From Acidimicrobiia bacterium (GTDB lineage Bacteria > Actinomycetota > Acidimicrobiia > IMCC26256 > PALSA-555): 36,340 nt of DNA. Where the stretch lies: positions 1 through 36,340 of the forward strand of contig SHVJ01000010.1 in NCBI GenBank assembly GCA_009694295.1. The letters are read 5' to 3'. The position numbers and the translations under genes are program-made. Shown piece after piece: positions 27,247 to 36,059 of the stretch. The notes beneath the pieces were generated by a model, which saw only the letters and a list, made by a program, of their open reading frames with translations, searched no databases and had not been told where the DNA came from. Each line of letters begins with the position of its first letter. Position 1 is the first letter of the stretch.

Positions 27247-28380
27247 TCAGGTCGCGAGCGCGTCGGCGAGGGGAGTGACGGGTCGCCCGAGTGCCTCGGC
27301 CACCGCCGCGTTCGTCACGTTCCCGCCCACGGTGTTCACGCCGAGGGCGAGCTCGTTGTCGGCCGCAACCGCGGCGGCGACGCCGAGCGTGGCAAGCGCG
27401 TGCGCGTACGGCAAGGTGGCATTCGTGAGCGCGTAGGTGGAGGTGTGCGGTACCGCAGCCGGAATGTTGCCGACCGCGTAGTGCAACACCCCGTGCAACT
27501 CGTAGACGGGCTCGGCGTGGGTGGTCTCGTGCGTGGTCTCGACGCAGCCGCCTTGGTCGACGGCGGCGTCCACGATCACGGCCCCCGCCTTCATCGTGCG
27601 CACCATTGCTTCGGTCACCACGACCGGCGCGCGTCCTCCCGGCACGAGCACCGCGCCGATGACGAGATCGGCATCGGCCACCGCGCGCTCGACCGCGCCG
27701 CGGTTGCTGGCCAACGTCATGATCCGGCCCTTGTGGATCTGGTCGACCCACCGCAGTCGGTCCAGGTTCTTGTCGAGCAGCAGGACCTCGGCTTCCATGC
27801 CTTGGGCGATCCAGGCCGCGTTCCATCCGACGTTGCCGGCGCCGAGCACAACCACTCGCGCCGGGCGCACACCCGGCGCGCCGCCCAGCAGCACGCCCCG
27901 TCCGCCGTGGTCGCGCTCGAGGAAGTGCGAGCCGACCTGTGGCGCCATGCGCCCAGCCACCTCGCTCATCGGTGCAAGTAGCGGTAGCGCACCGCCGTCG
28001 ACCTGCACCGTCTCATACGCGACTCCCGTCACCTTGCGTTCCAGCAGCGCGTTCGCCACCTCGGGATATGCCGCGAGATGGAGATAGGTGAACAACACGA
28101 GGCCGGGCCGCAGCCGTTCGAGCTCCTCGATCTGTGGTTCCTTGACCTTCATGACCATCCCGGCGCGTTCCCACACGGCGGCCGCGCCGGCAACGATCTC
28201 GGCGCCGGCGCGCGCGTAGTCGTCGTCGGAGATCGACGATCCCTCGCCGGCTCCGGCCTCGATGAGCACCGTCGCTCCGCCCGCTGCGGTGAGTTCGTGC
28301 ACGCCGTCGGGCGTGACCGCGACGCGATGCTCGCCCTCCTTCACCTCGCGCGGGATGCCGACGACGAGCGACTCACTCAC
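27247..28380 (-). CDS. ald: Alanine dehydrogenase
   Basis: [56 protein letters not shown]...[20 protein letters not shown]. Confidence 0.95.
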   Translation of the reverse strand: MSESLVVGIPREVKEGEHRVAVTPDGVHELTAAGGATVLIEAGAGEGSSISDDDYARAGAEIVAGAAAVWERAGMVMKVKEPQIEELERLRPGLVLFTYLHLAAYPEVANALLERKVTGVAYETVQVDGGALPLLAPMSEVAGRMAPQVGSHFLERDHGGRGVLLGGAPGVRPARVVVLGAGNVGWNAAWIAQGMEAEVLLLDKNLDRLRWVDQIHKGRIMTLASNRGAVERAVADADLVIGAVLVPGGRAPVVVTEAMVRTMKAGAVIVDAAVDQGGCVETTHETTHAEPVYELHGVLHYAVGNIPAAVPHTSTYALTNATLPYAHALATLGVAAAVAADNELALGVNTVGGNVTNAAVAEALGRPVTPLADALAT

Positions 28381-29762
28381 GCGCAGAACTTCTCCCACGC
28401 CTCCGTCAGCGCGGTCCGCAGGATCGACTCGATGATGTCGAGCTCGGCATCGCCGGCGATCAAGGGCGGTGAGAGCTGAATGACGGGATCACCGCGATCG
28501 TCGGTGCGGCAGATGAGTCCGGCGTCGAACAGACGCGGCGCCAGGAAGCCGCGCAGCACCTCTTCGGCTTCGGGGCGATCGAATCGCGCCGCGGTGGCTT
28601 GGTCACGCACCAGCTCGAGTCCGAGGAAGTATCCGCTCCCGCGCACGTCGCCGACGATCGGGATGTCGAGGAGGCCGTCGATGCGCTCACGGAAGCCAGG
28701 AGCGTTCGTGCGCACGTTCTCGAGCAGGTGCTCACGCTCGAAGATGTCGAGGTTGGCGAGCGCCACCGCGCAGCTCACGGGATGTCCGCCGAAGGTGATG
28801 CCGTGTAGGAAGGACGCGCCGGGCTCGAGGAACGGCTCGGCGAGCCGGTCGCTGCAGATCACGCCTCCGAGCGGCGAGTACCCGCTCGTCAGGCCCTTGG
28901 CCATCGTGATCATGTCGGGCTGGTAGTTGTAGGTCTGCGAGCCGAACCAGTCGCCGAGCCGTCCGAACGCGCAGATCACTTCGTCGGACACGAGCAGCAC
29001 GCCGTGGCGATCGCAGATCTCGCGGACGCGTTGGAAGTAGCCCGTGGGGGGCACGAAGCACCCACCGGCGTTCTGCACCGGCTCGAGGAACACCGCGGCG
29101 ACGGTGTCGGCCCCTTCGCGGAGGATCGCATCTTCGATCGGCGCGGTGACCGCGTCGAGGAACGCGGCATCGTCGGCGGCAAGGGGATGGCGATACCGGT
29201 TGGTGTTCGTGACGTGGGTCGCGCCCGGCGTTAATGGTTCGAACGGCTCGCGGAGCGATTGCACGCCGGTGATTGCCAGCGCACCGAGTGTGGTGCCGTG
29301 GTACGCGGTCTCACGGGCGATCACCTTGTAGCGACCCGGTTGACCGATGGCGCGGAAGTACTGACGCGCCAGCTTCCATGCCGACTCGACCGCTTCGGAA
29401 CCACCGCTCGTGAAGAACACCCGGTTGAGGTCGCCGGGGGCGAGCTCGGCGAGTCGAGCCGCGAGACCGATCGCCGGTGGGTGCGCGTACGTCCAGATCG
29501 GGAAGTACTCGAGTTGCTCGGCCTGGCGCGCTGCCGCTTGTCCGAGCTCGCGCCGCCCGTGGCCGACCTGCACCGTGAACAGACCCGAGAGCGCGTCGAG
29601 GTATTGCTTGCCGTTGACGTCGGTGACGTAGCAACCCTCGCCACCGCTGATGATTGGGATCGGGCGATCGGCGTACGCGCCCAAGCGCGAGAAGTGCATC
29701 CACAGATGCCGCCGCGCGAGCTCGTCGAGCCGACCCGCGTCGAAGGTGGCGTCGTCGCTCAT
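28377..29762 (-). CDS. Class III (omega) aminotransferase
   Basis: GEGCYVTDVNGKQYLDALSGLFTVQVGHGR...FFTSGGSEAVESAWKLARQY...MAKGLTSGYSPLGGVI (PLP Lys). Confidence 0.94.
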   Translation of the reverse strand: MSDDATFDAGRLDELARRHLWMHFSRLGAYADRPIPIISGGEGCYVTDVNGKQYLDALSGLFTVQVGHGRRELGQAAARQAEQLEYFPIWTYAHPPAIGLAARLAELAPGDLNRVFFTSGGSEAVESAWKLARQYFRAIGQPGRYKVIARETAYHGTTLGALAITGVQSLREPFEPLTPGATHVTNTNRYRHPLAADDAAFLDAVTAPIEDAILREGADTVAAVFLEPVQNAGGCFVPPTGYFQRVREICDRHGVLLVSDEVICAFGRLGDWFGSQTYNYQPDMITMAKGLTSGYSPLGGVICSDRLAEPFLEPGASFLHGITFGGHPVSCAVALANLDIFEREHLLENVRTNAPGFRERIDGLLDIPIVGDVRGSGYFLGLELVRDQATAARFDRPEAEEVLRGFLAPRLFDAGLICRTDDRGDPVIQLSPPLIAGDAELDIIESILRTALTEAWEKFCA

Positions 29763-29778
29763 CGTGCTCCCCGGGCGA

Positions 29779-30255
29779 TCATCGGGTTCCCCAGGCGTAG
29801 GTCTGCTTGTAGAGACGGAGGTACGTAAATGTCTCGGTCGAGCGAACGCCGGGGATGGCGCGGACCTTGTCGTTCAAGAGGCTGAGCAGGTGGTCGTCGT
29901 CTTCGCAGACCACCTCGATCAGCAAGTCGAAAGAACCGCCGACGATGACGACGTAGTCGACCTCGGGGATCGAGGCGATCGTGTCGGCGACGGAGCGCAC
30001 GTCACCTTCGACGCCGATCCCCACCATCGCCATGCGCCGGAACCCCAACATCATCGGGTCGGTCACGGCCACGATCTGGGTCGCGCCCGACTCGATGAGG
30101 CGTTGCACGCGCTGGCGTACTGCGGCCTCCGACAGCCCGACTTCGGTCGCAAGACGGGTGTAGGGGAGTCGTCCGTCGTGCTGCAGGAGCTCGATGAGCG
30201 CCTTGTCGACATCGTCGATCACGGTCGTCGCGGCCGCTTCGGTGGAGCGAGGCAT
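29779..30255 (-). CDS. Lrp/AsnC family transcriptional regulator
   Basis: IDDVDKALIELLQHDGRLPYTRLATEVGLSEAAVRQRVQRLIESGATQIVAVTDP plus RAM domain. Confidence 0.95.
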   Translation of the reverse strand: MPRSTEAAATTVIDDVDKALIELLQHDGRLPYTRLATEVGLSEAAVRQRVQRLIESGATQIVAVTDPMMLGFRRMAMVGIGVEGDVRSVADTIASIPEVDYVVIVGGSFDLLIEVVCEDDDHLLSLLNDKVRAIPGVRSTETFTYLRLYKQTYAWGTR

Positions 30256-30292
30256 GGGCCTGAGCATGGCGCCCCCCGATTGCGCCTGCAAG

Positions 30293-30359
30293 GGAATCCG
30301 CACATCGCACCCCCCTTGGATGCGGAATCCGGTGTTCGTCGCCCGTCCGAGTGCGGATC
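30293..30359. promoter_or_regulatory. Candidate Lrp/AsnC operator array (three TGCGGA/TCCGCA sites about 30 bp apart)
   Basis: GGAATCCGCA 30293-30302, TGCGGAATCC 30321-30330, TGCGGATC 30352-30359. Confidence 0.5.
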
Positions 30360-30367
30360 GCGAGCCC

Positions 30368-30373
30368 TACGAT
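30368..30373 (+). promoter_or_regulatory. Candidate -10 (TACGAT) 8 nt before the ATG of the FAD oxidoreductase
   Basis: TACGAT-cgcaatcg-ATG. Confidence 0.5.
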
Positions 30374-30381
30374 CGCAATCG

Positions 30382-31686
30382 ATGGCACGGCGACGGGCGG
30401 CTCCCCTCGGGCCTGACTACCGCGAGTCCGTGCTGTGGCACGAAGGCGTCGAGCGCGCCCACCCCGCGCCCGGGCGACTGCCAACCGAAGCAGACGTTGT
30501 CGTGGTGGGCGGTGGGTACTGCGGATTGATGGCGGCTGCGGAGCTGACCCGACGCGGACGCCACGTCGTCGTGCTTGAAGCCGAAGAGCTCGGTGTCGGC
30601 GGCGCGAGCACACGCAACGGAGGAATGGTCATCCCGGAGCTCAAGTACGGACCGCGAGCGCTCACGCGCAAGTACGGCCCGCTCGGACGCGAGATGGCCG
30701 AGTCGGTGTTCGATGCGTGTTCGCTGGTGGCGCGTCTTGTGGACGAGCACGGAATTGCGTGCGACTACCAGCAGACCGGCGGCCTGTTGCTTGCCCACCA
30801 CGACGCGCAAGTAGCCGGGCTACGCGAATCCGAACGTGAGTGGGTTGACGATCTCGGGCGACCCGCGCACTTTGTGGATGGCGATGCGTTGCACGAAGAG
30901 ATCGGTTCGTCGGAGTACGTCGCCGGGTTGGTGATGGACGACGTTGCCGGGATCCAGCCAGCGAAGTACCACGCCGGCCTCGTGCGGATCGCGCTCGACG
31001 CCGGTGTAGAACTGCACGATCGAACCGCAGCCGAGGTGTTGGAGCCCCGGGCGCGCGGGGGTTGGCGGGTGGCGACCACGCGTGGCGTCGTACTCACCAA
31101 AGATGTGCTCGTCGCGACGAACGCGTACATCGACGGCTTGGTGCCTCCCCTCAAGCGGCGGGTGCTCCCGGTTGGGAGCTTCATCATCGCGACGGGCGTG
31201 CTCGATGAGGACGTCGCCCGCGCCGTGATCCCGCGCGGTCGGATGGTGTTCGACACCCGCAACTTGCTCGCGTACTGGCGCCTGTCACCCGATCGACGCA
31301 TGGTCTTCGGCGGACGCACGAGCCTGGCGCCGATGAGTGTGGCCAAAGCGCGCGATCGGCTCTATGAAGAGATGGTCCGCATACATCCCCAGCTCGACGG
31401 AATGCCACTGGACTTCGCGTGGGGCGGGCACGTGGCGATCACGTTCGATCGCATGCCCCACTTCGGTCGCGTGAACGGTGTGGCGTACGCAACCGGCTGC
31501 AATGGCACGGGCATCGCGCTCGCCACGTGGTTTGGTGAGCGCGCCGCGGCGTGGATCGCGGACGGTGAGCCACCGCCGGTATTCGCACATCTCAAGTTCC
31601 CCAAGATTCCGATGAGCTCCCTGCGCCGCGCGTACCTGCCGGCCGTCGGCCAGTGGTTCCGAGCGATGGATCGCGCCGGTCGCTAA
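30382..31686 (+). CDS. DAO-family FAD-dependent oxidoreductase (PuuB-like)
   Basis: ADVVVVGGGYCGLMAAAELTRRGRHVVVLEAEELGVGGASTRNGGMV; true start 30382, not 29650. Confidence 0.9.
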   Translation: MARRRAAPLGPDYRESVLWHEGVERAHPAPGRLPTEADVVVVGGGYCGLMAAAELTRRGRHVVVLEAEELGVGGASTRNGGMVIPELKYGPRALTRKYGPLGREMAESVFDACSLVARLVDEHGIACDYQQTGGLLLAHHDAQVAGLRESEREWVDDLGRPAHFVDGDALHEEIGSSEYVAGLVMDDVAGIQPAKYHAGLVRIALDAGVELHDRTAAEVLEPRARGGWRVATTRGVVLTKDVLVATNAYIDGLVPPLKRRVLPVGSFIIATGVLDEDVARAVIPRGRMVFDTRNLLAYWRLSPDRRMVFGGRTSLAPMSVAKARDRLYEEMVRIHPQLDGMPLDFAWGGHVAITFDRMPHFGRVNGVAYATGCNGTGIALATWFGERAAAWIADGEPPPVFAHLKFPKIPMSSLRRAYLPAVGQWFRAMDRAGR

Positions 31687-32315
31687 TGCGCCAAGTGATC
31701 AGCGAGTGCGGTGGGGCTGGTGACCACCTCGAAATCGGCGCGTAGGCGGAGCCAGTTGAGGTTGCGTCGATGCACATCGTTGTGCTCGTCGAACCGGTTC
31801 AACGCCACGAGCACGGGGCGCGGTGCGAACGGCGCCGCGCTGAGGCGAGCGGCGTTGATCGCCCCGAGTTCGGCGTCGGAGACGATGACCACCAGATTGG
31901 GTTCGATCGCAGCAACGAGATCGACGGTGTCGCCGTCGACCGCGAGTGGGGAGCGCGGGCCCCCGACACCTTCGACCAGTCCGACGACGACGCCGTCGGG
32001 CCAGGTCAACTCGCGTGCGAGATCGGCGATCCTGAACGCAGGTTGCCGCAGTGCTTCGGCCGCCATCGGTGGCGCGAGCGCTCGCTCGTACGAACGGTGT
32101 GGCGGGCACACTTCCTCGACGGCTTCACCGGTCGCGGCCGCCAGCACTTCCGCGTCGAGTGGATGTTCACCGGGCTCGAACGATTGCACTGGCTTGCGCG
32201 CGGCAACGTGAATGCCGCGGCTGCGCAGCAGCCCGAGCGTGACCGCCGAGAACCACGTCTTGCCGACGCCCGTGCCGGTTCCAGTGACTACGACGAGTCC
32301 GCGCGGCCGCGTCAT
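31683..32315 (-). CDS. bioD: Dethiobiotin synthetase
   Basis: GLVVVTGTGTGVGKTWFSAVTLGLLRSRGIHVAARKPVQSF. Confidence 0.93.
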   Translation of the reverse strand: MTRPRGLVVVTGTGTGVGKTWFSAVTLGLLRSRGIHVAARKPVQSFEPGEHPLDAEVLAAATGEAVEEVCPPHRSYERALAPPMAAEALRQPAFRIADLARELTWPDGVVVGLVEGVGGPRSPLAVDGDTVDLVAAIEPNLVVIVSDAELGAINAARLSAAPFAPRPVLVALNRFDEHNDVHRRNLNWLRLRADFEVVTSPTALADHLAH

Positions 32316-33418
32316 GTGAGGCGGTCGAGGCCGGTCTTGAGTGCGGCGACCTGGTCCTCGGTGTGCGCGGCCGAGAGTGCGACGCGCAGGCGCGAGGTAC
32401 CCGGTGCAACTGTCGGCGGCCGGATCGCGGGCACGAGCATCCCGTCTTCGAGCAGTGCAGCGGCCGCATCGAGCGTGGCGCGCTCGTCACCGATCACGTA
32501 GGGCACGATCGGGGATGGGTGGCCTGGACGCAGTTGCTCAACGTGAGCCGCGAGTCGGGCCCGGAGCTTGGTGCCCTCGGACGAACGCACCACGGCCAGT
32601 GCCGCGAGCGCCGCCGCGGCATCGGCTGGCGTGGACGCCGTGGTGAAGATGTACGAACGGGCGCGGTTGACGATCAGGTCGCAGAGATGCGCTGGTCCGG
32701 CGGCGAAACCACCGAGCGCCCCCAGGGTCTTTGACAGCGTCCCGATCCGTATCGCTTCGACACCGTCGAGCGAGGGGTCGGGACCCAGCACCGCGTGCGC
32801 CTCGTCGAGCACGAGGAGCGCGCCATATCGAGCGCAGATCTCGACGAGTTCATCGATAGGCGCGAGATCGCCATCCATCGAGAAGACCGTGTCCGTGACG
32901 ACGAGCTTCTGTTCGGCGGTCGATGCACGGAGGAGCGCGTCGACGTGTCCGGGGTCGGCGTGGCGAGCAATCTCCACGTCGGCGCGCGCCAACCGGCAAC
33001 CATCGATGATCGACGCGTGGTTGAGCTCGTCGGAGACAACGAAGGCATCCGGGCCCGCGAACGTCGTGATCACACCCAAGTTCGTGGCAAACCCGGTCGG
33101 GAAGAGCACCGCGCGCTCGGTGCTCTTCCAGTCGGCGAGCGCGTGCTCCAGTTCCGAATGGATGGGCCGGGAGCCAACGATGAGGCGCGCAGAGCCCGAA
33201 CCCGCGCCCCAACGGTCGATGGCGGCGTGCGCGGCCGCGATGACGGTGGGATGTTGCGTGAGCCCGAGGTAGTCGTTCGACGCGAAGGTCACGACCGGTC
33301 GGTCGTCGGGAGCGAGCTTGCCCTCAGGTCCGGCGGCGTCGAGATCGCGAGGCGCGCGCCACTGTCCGGCGTTGCGAATGTCCGACGCCTCGGCCTCCGC
33401 CCATTCGCGCCAGTTCAT
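32312..33418 (-). CDS. bioF: 8-amino-7-oxononanoate synthase
   Basis: VTFASNDYLGLTQHPTVIAAAHAAIDRWGAGSGSARLIVGS...LDEAHAVLG; start 33418. Confidence 0.92.
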   Translation of the reverse strand: MNWREWAEAEASDIRNAGQWRAPRDLDAAGPEGKLAPDDRPVVTFASNDYLGLTQHPTVIAAAHAAIDRWGAGSGSARLIVGSRPIHSELEHALADWKSTERAVLFPTGFATNLGVITTFAGPDAFVVSDELNHASIIDGCRLARADVEIARHADPGHVDALLRASTAEQKLVVTDTVFSMDGDLAPIDELVEICARYGALLVLDEAHAVLGPDPSLDGVEAIRIGTLSKTLGALGGFAAGPAHLCDLIVNRARSYIFTTASTPADAAAALAALAVVRSSEGTKLRARLAAHVEQLRPGHPSPIVPYVIGDERATLDAAAALLEDGMLVPAIRPPTVAPGTSRLRVALSAAHTEDQVAALKTGLDRLT

Positions 33419-34707
33419 CGGCACACCTCGGCGATTGATGCAACGAGCGCGTCCACGATGCGCGTGAGCTCCGGCGGGGTGATGGTGAGCGGCGGCATGA
33501 GCACGACGACGTCGCCGATCGGTCGCAGCAGCACACCGCGCCGCACCGCGGCAGCGCACACCCGTCGACCCCACTTGAGGTCTTCTTCCGGGGGCGCGAG
33601 TTCAACCCCACCCATCAGTCCGTGCAACCGCACTTCGCGGACTGCCGCCAGCGGGGCGATGCGCTCATCGAGCAGTGCCCGCAGCTCCTCGGAGCGGGCG
33701 CAGACATTGGCGAGCACGTCGCGTGACTCGATGAGCTCGATGTGCCGTAGCGCCACCGCGCACGCGAGCGCGTTCCCGCTATACGAGTGCCCGTGGTACA
33801 GCGTCTTGTCGGACAGGTCGGGGCCGAGAAACGCGTCGAACACGCGCCCGCTCGCGACGGTCGCCGATTGCGGTAGGTAGCCCGCCGTCAAGCCCTTGCC
33901 GATCGCCATGAGATCGGGCGTGAGGCCGCATTGCTCCGACGCGAACAGTGTGCCGGTGCGGCCGAACCCGGTGGCCACTTCGTCGCAGATGAGGAGCACG
34001 TCGTGTTCGCGGCAGGCGTCGCCCAGCACGCGGAACGACTCGGCCGGCGCGCTCTGCATGCCAGCCGCGGCTTGTACGAGCGGCTCGACGATCACAGCCG
34101 CAAGCTCGTGCGCGTGTTCAGCAACCATGCGCGCCGCAGTAGTGAAGCACTCAGGGTCAGCGAACTGCGGCGCGCGGAGCACGGGAAAGCGCAGCGGGTC
34201 GAACACGTTCGTTCCGAATCCGCCGTCGCCAACGGAGAGCGCGCCGATCGTGTCGCCGTGGTACGCCCCGCCAAAGGCGAGGAAGGTCGTTCGGCCTTCG
34301 ACACCGAGGTTCACCCAGAATTGGAACGCGATCTTCAGGGCCTGTTCGACGGCCGACGCGCCGTCGCCAGCGAACAAGAAGTGCGGATCGTCGACCGGCA
34401 CGCGTGACGCGAGCGCCTCGGCGAGCTCCACCACGATCTGGTTGCTGTTGCCGAGCATCGTGGAGTGCGCACCCCGGTCGAGCTGCTCGCGCAACGCCTC
34501 GTCGAGCTCGGGCACTCGATGCCCGAGCGTGTTCACCCAGAGCGACGAGATGGCATCGAGATAGCGCTTGCCGTCGACGTCGATGAGCTCGTGGCCTTCC
34601 GCACCTTCGACGACAATCGGCGTGCTCTCGGTGAAGGACGACATCTGCGTGAACCCGTGCCACACCACGGCCGCATCGCGCTTGGCCCAGACGGGTGCCT
34701 CATCCAT
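33415..34707 (-). CDS. bioA: Adenosylmethionine-8-amino-7-oxononanoate aminotransferase
   Basis: AVVWHGFTQMSSFTESTPIVVEGAEGHELIDVDGKRYLDAISSLWVNTLGH. Confidence 0.94.
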   Translation of the reverse strand: MDEAPVWAKRDAAVVWHGFTQMSSFTESTPIVVEGAEGHELIDVDGKRYLDAISSLWVNTLGHRVPELDEALREQLDRGAHSTMLGNSNQIVVELAEALASRVPVDDPHFLFAGDGASAVEQALKIAFQFWVNLGVEGRTTFLAFGGAYHGDTIGALSVGDGGFGTNVFDPLRFPVLRAPQFADPECFTTAARMVAEHAHELAAVIVEPLVQAAAGMQSAPAESFRVLGDACREHDVLLICDEVATGFGRTGTLFASEQCGLTPDLMAIGKGLTAGYLPQSATVASGRVFDAFLGPDLSDKTLYHGHSYSGNALACAVALRHIELIESRDVLANVCARSEELRALLDERIAPLAAVREVRLHGLMGGVELAPPEEDLKWGRRVCAAAVRRGVLLRPIGDVVVLMPPLTITPPELTRIVDALVASIAEVCR

Positions 34708-34710
34708 TGT

Positions 34711-34776
34711 CTCTACTCCGCTCCCGCTCCGCTACTTCCGCTCGCGGTGCTCGCTCCATCCACTCCGCTCGCTCCG
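34711..34776. repeat. Degenerate (CCGCTC)n / GCTCC iteration upstream of bioA
   Basis: ctctactccgctcccgctccgctacttccgctcgcggtgctcgctccatccactccgctcgctccg. Confidence 0.7.
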
Positions 34777-34777
34777 T

Positions 34778-34794
34778 GCATCATGCAATGATGC
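34778..34794. promoter_or_regulatory. Perfect 7-bp inverted repeat GCATCAT-GCA-ATGATGC in the bioA/thiolase divergent region
   Basis: Ends 7 nt before the thiolase ATG at 34802. Confidence 0.6.
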
Positions 34795-34801
34795 CCCGGT
34801 A

Positions 34802-36007
34802 ATGACGCTTCGTGACAAGGCCGCCGTTGTTGGTGTTGGCTCCACGCCGTATTACAAGCGTGGGCGATCGCTCCCGCAGACTTCGTTCGAGCTCGCGGGC
34901 AAGGCGGTGCTTGCAGCCGTCGACGACGCCGGGCTCACGATCGACGACGTCGACGGGCTCGCGTTGTATTCGATGGGACTCGGCGGCGACACGTCTCTGT
35001 TTGCGCAGGTACTCGGCATCCCCGAGGTGCGTTTCACCGCCACGCTGACCGGTGGCGGCGGAGGTGCGGCCGGTTCGGTGGGGCTCGCGGCGGCAGCGAT
35101 CGCATCGGGCATGGCGGAGTGCGTCGTGAGCCTCATGACGCTCCAGCAGGCCGCGAGCCGGTTCGGCGCGTCGTACGCGCCGCGCGGCAAGCCGGGCGCG
35201 CAGTACTCCGCGCCACCGTCACCCGAGGGCAACTTCATCCAGCCGGCGGGTCTGATGGGTCCAGGCCAGATGTTCGCCGTGCTCGCCCAACGCCACTTTC
35301 ACTTGTATGGCACCAAACGCGAGCACCTCGCTGAGGTCGCGATCTCGACACGCGAGAATGCGATCAAGCGTGAGACGTCGATCATGCAGACACCGCTCAC
35401 GCTCGACGACTACTTCAATGCACGCCTGATCGCCGAGCCGCTGTGCCTCTACGACTTCTGTCTCGAGTGCGACGGCGCCGTCGCGGTGGTCACCACGACG
35501 GCCGAGCGGGCCAAGGACCTCCGGCATCCGCCCGCGTACGTTCGTGCATCCGCACATGGTGGGCGCGGACGTTGGGGCCAGGCGATCGTCTGGATGGGCA
35601 TGGACGACGACGAGTTCGCATCGTCGGGCCATCGACCGGTCGCGAAGCGCATGTACGAGATGGCCGGACTCGGTCCGTCCGACGTGGATGTCGCGTTGCT
35701 CTACGACCACTTCTCGCCGATGGTGCTGATGCAACTCGAGGACTACGGCTTCTGCGGGATCGGTGAGTCGGGTCCGTTCGTCGAGTCGGGTGCAATCCGG
35801 TGGCCGAACGGTTCGCTGCCGGTAAACACGCACGGTGGCAACCTTTCCGAGGCGTACATCATCGGCATGACGCACGTGCGCGAAGCCGTCGAGCAGATCC
35901 GCGGCACCGCGGTGAACCAAGTGGCGAATTGCGAGGTGGCGCTCGCAACCGGGGGTCCCGCGTCGATCCCCGTCAGCGGCCTACTGCTCACGAAGGAAAC
36001 AGAGTGA
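34802..36007 (+). CDS. Thiolase-fold / lipid-transfer (SCP-x/Ltp2-like) protein
   Basis: KAAVVGVGSTPYYKRGRSLPQTSFELAGKAVLAAVDDAGL...NTHGGNLSEAYIIGMTHVREAVEQIRG; start 34802. Confidence 0.9.
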   Translation: MTLRDKAAVVGVGSTPYYKRGRSLPQTSFELAGKAVLAAVDDAGLTIDDVDGLALYSMGLGGDTSLFAQVLGIPEVRFTATLTGGGGGAAGSVGLAAAAIASGMAECVVSLMTLQQAASRFGASYAPRGKPGAQYSAPPSPEGNFIQPAGLMGPGQMFAVLAQRHFHLYGTKREHLAEVAISTRENAIKRETSIMQTPLTLDDYFNARLIAEPLCLYDFCLECDGAVAVVTTTAERAKDLRHPPAYVRASAHGGRGRWGQAIVWMGMDDDEFASSGHRPVAKRMYEMAGLGPSDVDVALLYDHFSPMVLMQLEDYGFCGIGESGPFVESGAIRWPNGSLPVNTHGGNLSEAYIIGMTHVREAVEQIRGTAVNQVANCEVALATGGPASIPVSGLLLTKETE

Positions 36008-36059
36008 GCGGCCGCGGCGCCGGTGTCCGGCGACGCCGCGTCGAGTGCGGGGATTTCGG

